Assembly (NCBI GenBank): GCA_003648395.1 | Contig: QMPB01000148.1 | Coordinates: forward strand, 1 to 8,888 | Origin: Bacteroidota bacterium | GTDB lineage: Bacteria; Bacteroidota; Bacteroidia; Bacteroidales; UBA1556 | Reading direction: 5' to 3' | Length of the DNA: 8,888 nucleotides | Shown: piece by piece, positions 1 to 5,839 of the stretch | Position numbering within the stretch: the first letter of the stretch is position 1 | Layout of the letters: each line of letters begins with the position of its first letter | Translations under genes and position numbers: made by a program | The notes under the pieces: generated by a model | The model's database searches: none | What the model was told of the DNA's origin: nothing | The model's input: only the letters and a program-made list of their open reading frames with translations

Positions 1-480
1 CCAGGGTTCTATCATTTAGTATATGGTAGAGCTCCGATGCATACATTTGGTAGAACTCAAAATAATCCATATCTATTTGACCTTTACGAAACTAATAATA
101 TATGGATAAATCCTAGAACAGCTAAACTTTGGGGAATTGAGAACGGAACCGATATTTGGCTTAAAAATCAAGATGATGTAATAAGTGAATTCTCAGCAAA
201 AGCTAGACTTACTGAAAGAATTCGCCCTGACTCAATCTATATGGTTCATGGATTTGGACATAACAGCAAGAAATTGTCAAGAACAAGTGGAAGAGGTATA
301 AATGATATTCCACTTATTACTAATATTAAGATTGACCCAATTATGGGAGGAACAGGAATGAGAAATAATTTTGTTACTTTCTTATTGGAAAAACCAATTA
401 AAGAAGTTGTAGCTGAGGCTGAGCCTGTAAAGGAAGCGCCAGTAAAAAATACACCAGTAAAAGAGGAGGTTAAATCATGA
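1..480 (+). CDS. Thiosulfate/polysulfide reductase catalytic subunit (PhsA/PsrA type), 3' part
   Basis: This is the C-terminal 159 residues of a molybdopterin oxidoreductase; the frame is open from base 1, so the gene starts upstream and ATG 37 is internal. The visible part is the molybdopterin-dinucleotide-binding domain. It begins with a GRAPMHTFGRTQNNPYL stretch and runs through VHGFGH to the late DPIMGGTGMRNNFV motif, wording typical of PsrA/PhsA thiosulfate and polysulfide reductases. In that family the subunit is exported by Tat and carries Mo-bis-MGD and one 4Fe-4S cluster; those regions lie outside the window. The protein ends in a low-complexity tail with repeated PVK units (roughly the last 25 residues). 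Its TGA overlaps the start of the next gene (ATGA), so the two are translationally coupled. The family call is firm. The substrate (thiosulfate, polysulfide, tetrathionate) cannot be decided from this fragment. Confidence 0.9.
   Translation, partial: PGFYHLVYGRAPMHTFGRTQNNPYLFDLYETNNIWINPRTAKLWGIENGTDIWLKNQDDVISEFSAKARLTERIRPDSIYMVHGFGHNSKKLSRTSGRGINDIPLITNIKIDPIMGGTGMRNNFVTFLLEKPIKEVVAEAEPVKEAPVKNTPVKEEVKS
463..470 (+). promoter_or_regulatory. Shine-Dalgarno-like site before the ferredoxin subunit
   Basis: GAGGAGGT lies 6 nt before the ATG at 477, inside the last codons of the catalytic subunit (Glu-Glu-Val). It is the only strong SD-like sequence ahead of a gene in the window; the other starts follow A/T-rich leaders, as is usual in Bacteroidota. 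It may arise by chance from coding for Glu-Glu-Val, but with the ATGA overlap it supports the start at 477. Confidence 0.5.
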
Positions 481-1013
481 GATATGCCATGGCAATGGAT
501 ACGCGAAAATGCGTTGGATGTTCCGACTGTGTAGTAGCGTGTCAAACAGAAAATAATGTCCCTCTAGGATATTGTAGAGACTGGATAGTTGAAGCTGTAA
601 AAGGTACTTATCCAGAGACAGTGCAAATGCACTTTAAATCAGAGCGCTGTATGCATTGTGACAATACCCCATGTGTGCGTACATGCCCTACTGGTGCTAG
701 TCACATAATTGAAGGTGGAATAGTAAAAGTAACTCACAACGAATGTATTGGTTGCGGGGCTTGTATTGAGGCTTGTCCTTACGAAGCTCGCTATATACAC
801 CCTGATGGATATGTTGATAAATGTACTTTCTGTGACCATAGACTCGCACAAGGTATGAATACTGCATGTGTAGATGTGTGCCCAACAAGTTGTTTGATAT
901 TTGGTGATTTGGACGACCCAAAGAGCCCTGTTTCAAAAGCTCTTCAAGAAAAAGATTGGTATGTGCTTGCTCCTGAAGCTGGAACTAAACCTCAATTATA
1001 TTTTTTAAAATAG
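477..1013 (+). CDS. PsrB/PhsB-type 4Fe-4S ferredoxin electron-transfer subunit
   Basis: This 178-residue iron-sulfur subunit passes electrons from the membrane quinol-oxidising subunit to the molybdenum subunit on the outer face of the inner membrane. Sixteen cysteines form the four-cluster pattern of the DMSO reductase/PsrB family. The groups are C12-C15-C18-C22, C58-C61-C66-C70 (followed by Pro), C90-C93-C96-C100 (followed by Pro) and C116-C119-C131-C135. There is no signal peptide, as expected for a partner carried out with a Tat-exported catalytic subunit. The start at 477 gives the usual N-terminus (MRYAMAMDTRKCVGC), and length is normal for the family. The gene overlaps the catalytic subunit by 4 nt and is followed 20 nt later by the NrfD subunit, the standard A-B-C order. 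Confidence 0.93.
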   Translation: MRYAMAMDTRKCVGCSDCVVACQTENNVPLGYCRDWIVEAVKGTYPETVQMHFKSERCMHCDNTPCVRTCPTGASHIIEGGIVKVTHNECIGCGACIEACPYEARYIHPDGYVDKCTFCDHRLAQGMNTACVDVCPTSCLIFGDLDDPKSPVSKALQEKDWYVLAPEAGTKPQLYFLK

Positions 1014-1033
1014 AACCTTAAATAGAAAATATT

Positions 1034-2035
1034 ATGGAAGAAGTATTATACGTTAGCGGGAAAGCATTACCACATATAACTCCGCATCTAGAAGTTTGGG
1101 GGTCAGTTATTGCTCTATATTTATTCTTTGGTGGTTTGGCAGCAGGTCTGTTATTCTTCGCCAATTTCTTTTACCTAAAAGGCAAAGCTGATTCTATGCC
1201 TATGTCAGTAAAAGTTGCTCCCATCATTGCTCCTATAATTATTATTTTAGGTTCAATGATATTAGTTTATGATTTGCATCATTGGATGTATTTCTGGCAG
1301 CTATTCCTTCATGTTAGAATGGAATCTCCTATGTCATGGGGTGCTTGGACATTGTCTGCTATTATGATTCCAGCTATTCTTTGGTCATTGAGCTATTTAG
1401 AAGATACTATTGAATATTTGCAAAATAGAAATCCAAAGTGTAAACTAATTGGACTTTTTATTTGGGCTAATAACCTAATAAAAAAATTGCCTGTTTTACC
1501 TTGGATTATGGTTTTATTCAATAAAAACAAAAAGCTTATTGCCTATTTGACTATTTATTTGTCAATAGTATTAGGTGTTTATACAGGTATTCTTTTATCT
1601 GCATTTAACGCACGTCCTTTATGGAACTCTGCTATATTAGGTCCATTGTTTTTAACTTCTGGAGTATCTACTGCAGCAGCTTTAATTATGTGGCTTTCTA
1701 ACGATCATAGCGAAAGAAAAATGTACAGTAAAATTGATTTATTTCTTATAGCTGTAGAATTATTCTTTATTATTCACTTATTTATGGGAATGCTTTCAGG
1801 AGGTGTTGCACAAGTAGAAGCGGCACAATTATTCTTGGGAGGTCCATATACAGCAATGTTTTGGGTATTAATAGTTGGAATGGGATTAGTTGTTCCTGCA
1901 ATACTTGAAATAATGGAATTATCAGGTTTTCATATTCCAATTGGAATACCTGCTTTCCTTATACTTATGGGAGGATTATTATTCCGTTTTATAATGGTGT
2001 ATGCTGGACAAGCATCAGGCTTTAATATTCTTTAA
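1034..2035 (+). CDS. nrfD: NrfD/PsrC-family quinone-interacting membrane subunit
   Basis: This 333-residue integral membrane protein would anchor the reductase and exchange electrons with menaquinone. About eight hydrophobic helices can be drawn, roughly at residues 22-46, 62-80, 101-122, 168-190, 199-221, 233-255, 272-293 and 303-323. Family motifs are visible: the GG-A-AG segment in helix 1 (33-38), a DLHHW...R...SPMSWGAW stretch at 80-105, and YTGILLS...PLWN...FLTSG at 183-210. A substrate-side D-x-H-S follows at 224-227. PsrC and related proteins are usually 300-400 residues with eight helices, so this looks complete. The start follows an A/T-rich leader without an SD site. With the two upstream genes it forms a complete ABC reductase module, and transcription continues into the transporter genes. 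Confidence 0.92.
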   Translation: MEEVLYVSGKALPHITPHLEVWGSVIALYLFFGGLAAGLLFFANFFYLKGKADSMPMSVKVAPIIAPIIIILGSMILVYDLHHWMYFWQLFLHVRMESPMSWGAWTLSAIMIPAILWSLSYLEDTIEYLQNRNPKCKLIGLFIWANNLIKKLPVLPWIMVLFNKNKKLIAYLTIYLSIVLGVYTGILLSAFNARPLWNSAILGPLFLTSGVSTAAALIMWLSNDHSERKMYSKIDLFLIAVELFFIIHLFMGMLSGGVAQVEAAQLFLGGPYTAMFWVLIVGMGLVVPAILEIMELSGFHIPIGIPAFLILMGGLLFRFIMVYAGQASGFNIL

Positions 2036-2054
2036 TTGTAAATATATATATATT

Positions 2055-2573
2055 ATGGAAAGAAGTAAAACATATATGAATTCATACCTCGCGGGTATTT
2101 TGATAGGAGTATTTATGATAGGTGCTTACTATTTCTCTGGCGAAGGCTTGGGCGCAAGTGGTGCGTTAAAAGCAGTTGTAGTTACGGCTGTTAATGATGT
2201 TAATCACGAATACGCTAAGGAAGCTCACTTTTTTAAAGCTAGAGTTCAAAACGAAGAAGAATCTCCAATTAAATCTTGGCTGATATTTGAAATATTAGGA
2301 GTTATTGCAGGAGCTATCATTTCTGCTGCAATTGCAGGAAGACTTAAGTTTGAAATTGGTAAAGGTCCAAATATTTCATCTCGTACTCGTTTAATATTTG
2401 CCTTAATTGGTGGAATATTTTTTGGAGTTGGATCTCAATTGGGTAGAGGTTGTACCTCTGGAATGGTAATGTCTGGAATGGGTGTTCTTTCACTTTCTGG
2501 CTTTATCGGTCTAATTGCAATATTTGGTGGTGGGTATATAATTGCCTACTTTTTTAGAAAATTATGGTTATAA
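2055..2573 (+). CDS. YeeE/YedE-family sulfur transport protein, first half
   Basis: This 172-residue membrane protein of the YeeE/YedE (sulfur transport, TsuA-like) family has helices at about 10-28, 74-94, 112-129 and 145-167. The family signature G-R-G-C-T-S-G lies at 130-136, with C133 as the likely substrate-contacting cysteine. Full-length family members such as the thiosulfate importer TsuA carry two such Cys-containing repeats in one chain of about 350 residues; here one repeat is encoded alone and the other by the next gene. The frame is open to an ATG at 2001, but that start would overlap the NrfD gene by 35 nt and add 18 residues unlike the family. ATG 2055, 19 nt after the NrfD stop, is preferred; ATG 2076 is also possible. 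The likely role is moving thiosulfate or a sulfane-sulfur species across the inner membrane; direction and substrate are inferred. Confidence 0.85.
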   Translation: MERSKTYMNSYLAGILIGVFMIGAYYFSGEGLGASGALKAVVVTAVNDVNHEYAKEAHFFKARVQNEEESPIKSWLIFEILGVIAGAIISAAIAGRLKFEIGKGPNISSRTRLIFALIGGIFFGVGSQLGRGCTSGMVMSGMGVLSLSGFIGLIAIFGGGYIIAYFFRKLWL

Positions 2574-2593
2574 CAATATAAAAGAAAATTGAT

Positions 2594-3196
2594 ATGGGAC
2601 CTTTATTTCCACTGGGAACAATAGGAGAAGAACTTAATTTGCTGATAGGTTTTATTATTGGTATTGGATTTGGCTTTCTTCTCGAAGCTGCTGGCTTTAC
2701 TAATACACGTAAATTAGCAGGAGTATTCTACGGTTACGATTTTGTAGTATTAAAAGTATTTTTTGCGGCTGCTATTACTGCAGCTATAGGATTATTCTTG
2801 ATGAATCACTATGGTTTAATTGATATAAATGCAGTTTTTTATCCTAAAACATTTTGGATCCCAACTTTAATTGGTGGATTTATTATGGCTTTTGGATTTC
2901 TTATTGGTGGCTTTTGTCCTGGTACAAGTATTTGTGCCGCTGTTACTGGTAAGATTGATGCAATGATATTTGTATTAGGTGCAATTATTGGTATTTTTGG
3001 ATACGCATTTACTTATGAATCATTATGGGAAGACCTAAGAAATAGCGGTAAAATGGGTAGAGTTAATATAGCTGAATGGATGGGTATTAGTGATGGACTA
3101 TTTATTCTATTATTAACCATTGTAGCTGCTGTAGCTTTCTTTGCTGTTACTCTAATTCAGAAGAAAGTAACTGAAAAACATGATTATCAACTTTAA
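2594..3196 (+). CDS. YeeE/YedE-family sulfur transport protein, second half
   Basis: This 200-residue partner of the preceding protein has helices at about 12-32, 50-70, 88-106, 122-140 and 168-188. Its signature is G-G-F-C-P-G-T-S-I-C at 105-114, giving two cysteines, C108 and C114, where the TsuA-type channel has conserved cysteines that handle thiosulfate. It begins 20 nt after the first half and the two add up to about 372 residues, the size of an undivided YeeE/YedE protein, so they most likely form a heterodimer. No cytoplasmic TusA-like partner (YeeD type) is encoded nearby. Instead the next three genes encode extracytoplasmic rhodanese-like proteins, which suggests that sulfur is delivered or collected on the outer side. 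A polar loop (143-165) precedes the last helix. Confidence 0.85.
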   Translation: MGPLFPLGTIGEELNLLIGFIIGIGFGFLLEAAGFTNTRKLAGVFYGYDFVVLKVFFAAAITAAIGLFLMNHYGLIDINAVFYPKTFWIPTLIGGFIMAFGFLIGGFCPGTSICAAVTGKIDAMIFVLGAIIGIFGYAFTYESLWEDLRNSGKMGRVNIAEWMGISDGLFILLLTIVAAVAFFAVTLIQKKVTEKHDYQL

Positions 3197-3207
3197 AATT
3201 AATAACA

Positions 3208-3831
3208 ATGAAGAAATTTGATGTATTATATGTTGGGCTGCTTTTAATTGGTGCTTTTTGGACATTTATTGTCAATAGCGCTAGTGATGAGCCTATTGAT
3301 AGAGTTCAACCTTGCGATTTAGTTGATATTGTTGCTCAAACAGATAAATATATGACTACTGATGAGCTTGCAAGAAGATTAATGTCTGATGACCCAACTT
3401 TAGCTCTAATTGATTTAAGATCAAAAAATGAGTATAAAAAGTATAGCCTAGAAGGTGCTATTAATATTCCTTTAGAGAATATTGTTGACCCTGAATTTGA
3501 AGATGCCATTAATCAAGATGTACAAACTGTAGTTTTTTATTCTAATAGTTCTGATTTGGCTGCAAAAGCTTGGATGCTAACAAAGCGTCTAGGATACGAG
3601 AATAATTATATTCTTAGAGGTGGTCTAAATCATTGGGTAGAAACTATACTTCGGCCTAGAGAGCCAAAAGAAACTGCTAGTAGAAGCGAATTTGAAAGAT
3701 ATAATTTTAGAAAAGCTGCTAGTGCATACTTTGGCGGAGGTTCTGCAACTGGAGAAGCAGTAGCAACTAAAAAGCCTAAAGTAGCTATTAAACGTAAGAA
3801 AAAATCAGCAGCCGGAGGAGGTTGTGATTAA
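3208..3831 (+). CDS. Membrane-anchored rhodanese-like protein with Cys-terminated basic tail; active-site Cys replaced by Ser
   Basis: This 207-residue protein has an N-terminal hydrophobic anchor (about 5-22) with no clear cleavage site. A rhodanese domain follows (about 48-148), recognised by L-I-D-L-R at 67-71, E-G-A-I-N-I-P at 82-88 and the closing R-G-G-L-N-H-W. The catalytic loop, normally beginning with Cys, reads Y-S-N-S-S-D, putting S112 at the nucleophile position, so classical persulfide chemistry there is unlikely. After a low-complexity linker the chain ends with a tail at 189-207: KPKVAIKRKKK, Ser, then AAGGGCD. The only cysteines are C36, just outside the membrane, and C206, penultimate. 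I infer an extracytoplasmic sulfur-binding or docking protein whose reactive thiol sits on the tail. It lies 11 nt after the transporter gene and 12 nt before a paralogue with the same tail. Confidence 0.8.
   Translation: MKKFDVLYVGLLLIGAFWTFIVNSASDEPIDRVQPCDLVDIVAQTDKYMTTDELARRLMSDDPTLALIDLRSKNEYKKYSLEGAINIPLENIVDPEFEDAINQDVQTVVFYSNSSDLAAKAWMLTKRLGYENNYILRGGLNHWVETILRPREPKETASRSEFERYNFRKAASAYFGGGSATGEAVATKKPKVAIKRKKKSAAGGGCD
3772..3828 (+). repeat. Tail motif copy 1 (coding, 19 residues)
   Basis: This stretch codes for the C-terminal tail of the first rhodanese-like protein: KPKVAIKRKKK, Ser, AAGGGCD. It matches copy 2 at 4396-4452 in 18 of 19 residues. At DNA level ten codons differ synonymously and only one changes the residue (TCA Ser versus GCT Ala). 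That pattern argues for conserved protein function rather than a recent copying event. Confidence 0.85.
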
Positions 3832-3843
3832 ACTATAAATGAT

Positions 3844-4455
3844 ATGAAAAAATATATTTTTATTTATTTAGTTGGAATTATTGCTCTTACTTCATGTGGT
3901 TCGAAGCAGTCTAGATCATTTACAATGACACCAACAGAAGCCGCTAAACATGCCAATAGTCAGGCTAATGTAATTTCTCCTCAATTGTTGGGCGATATTT
4001 ATTACTCTGAAAAAAGCACAACAAATTATCAGTTTGTTGATTTAAGAACTCCAATGATTTTTGATAATGGTCATATTGAAGGAGCTATTAATATTCCTTT
4101 TAGAACCATGACTAAAAATAATAATTGTAAAGTATTTTTAAACCAAGATATTGTGAATATTATTTATGGTGAATCTACTGAGCAAGTGATTTTTGCAGGT
4201 TTCTTTTTGCAACAAATTGGTGTAAAGAATTTTTTTATCGTTCTTGGTAATTATGAGTTTATTAAAGATAATATTATTGACCATTATAATGTTTATTCTG
4301 CTGCTTATAATCCAGAAATTGCACAATACGATTATGCTAAAATAGTTAAGGAAACTGCAGGAGCACAGAATTATTCTGCTAGTGCAAAAACATCTAAGCC
4401 TAAAGTAGCGATTAAACGTAAAAAGAAGGCTGCTGCTGGTGGTGGATGTGACTAA
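3844..4455 (+). CDS. Rhodanese-like lipoprotein with Cys-terminated basic tail; active-site Cys replaced by Gly
   Basis: This 203-residue protein has a lipoprotein signal peptide (MKKYIFIYLVGIIALTSC; lipobox A-L-T-S-C with C18 lipidated). One rhodanese domain follows, about 45-150: F-V-D-L-R at 64-68 and G-H-I-E-G-A-I-N-I-P at 76-85. At the position of the catalytic cysteine the chain reads Y-G-E-S-T, so G109 replaces it, and the C-terminal part of the fold is more diverged than in its neighbours. The tail at 185-203 is KPKVAIKRKKK, Ala, AAGGGCD. Apart from the lipid cysteine the only cysteines are C95 and C202 (penultimate). Lipidation places it outside the inner membrane; I see no clear acidic surface-export signal after C18, so inner- versus outer-membrane location is open. 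It probably arose by duplication with the preceding gene, though the domain bodies are now quite different. Confidence 0.8.
   Translation: MKKYIFIYLVGIIALTSCGSKQSRSFTMTPTEAAKHANSQANVISPQLLGDIYYSEKSTTNYQFVDLRTPMIFDNGHIEGAINIPFRTMTKNNNCKVFLNQDIVNIIYGESTEQVIFAGFFLQQIGVKNFFIVLGNYEFIKDNIIDHYNVYSAAYNPEIAQYDYAKIVKETAGAQNYSASAKTSKPKVAIKRKKKAAAGGGCD
4396..4452 (+). repeat. Tail motif copy 2 (coding, 19 residues)
   Basis: This stretch codes for KPKVAIKRKKK, Ala, AAGGGCD at the end of the second rhodanese-like protein. It differs from copy 1 by one residue, but its third codon positions are widely changed, including all three Gly codons and three of the five codons of the KRKKK run. Confidence 0.85.
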
Positions 4456-4497
4456 CAGTTGATTAAATAATATAACAATAAAGTAAATAATAATCAT

Positions 4498-5604
4498 ATG
4501 AAAAAGTTTAATAAAATATTAGGTGTTCTGTTGGTGTTCATTGCTATTGCTTTTAGTTCATGCACAGAAGCTACTATTGATAGCAAGCAAGCTACAATTG
4601 ATATTTCACCCATAGTTAATCAACCACAAGCAATTGTTAATTTCTTTAATAATAGTGGTGATTATATTAATGATTCTTATTCTCCTTACTTATTAAGTGT
4701 AGATGATGTTAAGGATAATATTGATAAGTATCTTTTAATAGACTCTCGTTATCATGAGGATTATGTAAAAGGCCATATTGATGGCGCTATTAATGTCGAC
4801 CGTGAAATGATTATTGGTTTCCTTAAGTCAATCAATATTTATCAATATGAGAAAATAATAATAATTGATAATACAGGCCAAGGTGCAGCATATATTACTA
4901 GTATTCTCAGAGCTATTGGCTATGGTAGTGTTTATGGTATGAAGTACGGTATGGGGTCTTGGAATAAAATGTTTTCTGATAATTGGAGAACCAATATCGG
5001 TAATAAATATTCAAATTATATTAATGATGAATATGTAAAAAAAGCACCTAAAGGAAAAATTCCTGAGTTCAAAACAAAAGGACGAACTATTTCAGAGATA
5101 CTTGAGCTAAGAGCTAAAGAAGAGATTAAGTATAATTTCTCTATTACTATTGATAATCTTATTTCAGATATTAATGATTATTATATAGTTAATTATTGGT
5201 CTAGAGCAAATTATGATAAAGCTCATTTAAAAGGAGCTCATTGGTATCAACCTAAAAAGAGTCTTAATATTAATCAAGACTTATCTACATTACCAACTAA
5301 TAAAAAAATCGTAGTGTATTGTTATACAGGTCATCAGGGATCTGCTGTAGTTGGCTATCTTCGTTTGCTAGGTTACGATGCATACAATCTTCGGTATGGA
5401 GCAAATAGTTTTATGCATAAAGCGGCTTTAGAACATGGCTGGCATGCATATATTGCAAAAGAGAAAGTACACGAATATCCTTTGGTGATTGGTGAGAATC
5501 CAAGTAAGAAGAAGGAAGCTAAGGCTAATGAGATTGTTAATCCTGATTTAAATTTCAAACATAGAAAAGTAGTTCAGCCTGACCCAAGTGAGGTTTGTGA
5601 CTAA
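4498..5604 (+). CDS. Two-domain rhodanese lipoprotein; second domain keeps the active-site Cys; ends in Cys-Asp
   Basis: This 368-residue lipoprotein (signal peptide with lipobox A-F-S-S-C, C22) has two rhodanese domains. Domain 1 (about 65-160) has L-I-D-S-R at 80-84 and K-G-H-I-D-G-A-I-N-V at 91-100. Its catalytic loop begins I-I-D-N-T-G, with D124 instead of Cys, so it is probably non-catalytic. Domain 2 (about 215-320) keeps the nucleophile: V-V-Y-C-Y-T-G-H-Q-G with C275, then the usual helix and L-G-Y-D-A-Y-N-L-R-Y-G. The last residues, E-V-C-D, give a penultimate C367 like the two upstream proteins, although the basic/glycine tail is not conserved. Free cysteines after lipidation are only C275 and C367. 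This is the one canonical sulfurtransferase of the trio and is likely the enzyme that loads or unloads the others (inference). It starts 42 nt after the previous gene and is followed by a terminator. Confidence 0.85.
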   Translation: MKKFNKILGVLLVFIAIAFSSCTEATIDSKQATIDISPIVNQPQAIVNFFNNSGDYINDSYSPYLLSVDDVKDNIDKYLLIDSRYHEDYVKGHIDGAINVDREMIIGFLKSINIYQYEKIIIIDNTGQGAAYITSILRAIGYGSVYGMKYGMGSWNKMFSDNWRTNIGNKYSNYINDEYVKKAPKGKIPEFKTKGRTISEILELRAKEEIKYNFSITIDNLISDINDYYIVNYWSRANYDKAHLKGAHWYQPKKSLNINQDLSTLPTNKKIVVYCYTGHQGSAVVGYLRLLGYDAYNLRYGANSFMHKAALEHGWHAYIAKEKVHEYPLVIGENPSKKKEAKANEIVNPDLNFKHRKVVQPDPSEVCD

Positions 5605-5630
5605 TGCAACATTCATTAAATCAGTATAAT

Positions 5631-5662
5631 AAAAAAAGAAGAGCTTAGGCTCTTCTTTTTTT
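5631..5662 (+). terminator. Rho-independent terminator of the reductase-rhodanese operon
   Basis: A perfect 14-bp stem, AAAAAAAGAAGAGC / GCTCTTCTTTTTTT, encloses a TTAG loop and ends in a run of T. It begins 26 nt after the last rhodanese stop codon, so it closes the long operon. The A-run on the left arm means it could also work in the opposite direction, but no minus-strand gene is present. Confidence 0.88.
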
Positions 5663-5839
5663 ATGCCCTAGTTTTTTATTTTATCGAATAAATGATTAGC
5701 AATAAACTAATATATATTACTTTTATAAGTGAAACATTATCCTTTGATATGCTCAGATTAACTTGATTTTTCATTTCCTTTGTTGAAGATAGTACAATAA
5801 ATATTAATTTTTAATAATACTAAATATAAAGGAAATATC
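5663..5839 (+). promoter_or_regulatory. Intergenic leader presumed to carry the octaheme cytochrome promoter
   Basis: This 177-nt AT-rich gap lies between a terminator and the next gene, so a promoter is expected here. I looked for the Bacteroidota pattern (TTG or TTTG, 19-21 nt, TAnnTTTG). Single boxes occur, such as CCTTTG around 5741-5746 and TTCCTTTG at 5775-5782, but no pair has correct spacing. A weak purine stretch, AAAGGAAA, lies 5 nt before the ATG at 5840. No operator palindrome was found. Confidence 0.35.

Noticed and set aside
478..480. TGA at the end of the molybdenum subunit read as selenocysteine
   Set aside because: The TGA lies in an ordinary ATGA overlap after a non-conserved tail, no SECIS-like hairpin is apparent after it, and the C-terminal family motifs are already complete.
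2001..2054. Upstream ATG at 2001 that would extend the first YeeE half by 18 residues
   Set aside because: It overlaps the NrfD coding region by 35 nt and adds a Cys-containing, non-membrane lead unlike the family; ATG 2055 directly after the NrfD stop fits better.
3208..4455. One frameshifted or duplicated gene as the cause of the shared tail
   Set aside because: Both genes have their own start, export signal, full rhodanese domain and stop, and their codons differ widely in the tail, so they are two intact paralogues.
4138..4497. 119-codon minus-strand open frame opposite the second rhodanese gene
   Set aside because: Its translation is rich in Ile, Asn, Ser and Thr with no domain, and it lies wholly opposite well-supported coding sequence; it is a shadow. 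The other minus-strand frames over the ferredoxin, third rhodanese and cytochrome genes are rejected on the same grounds.
5741..5782. TTTG and TTCCTTTG boxes as a Bacteroidota promoter for the octaheme cytochrome
   Set aside because: The spacing is about 28 nt instead of 19-21 and the -7 box is imperfect, so I could not support a specific promoter.
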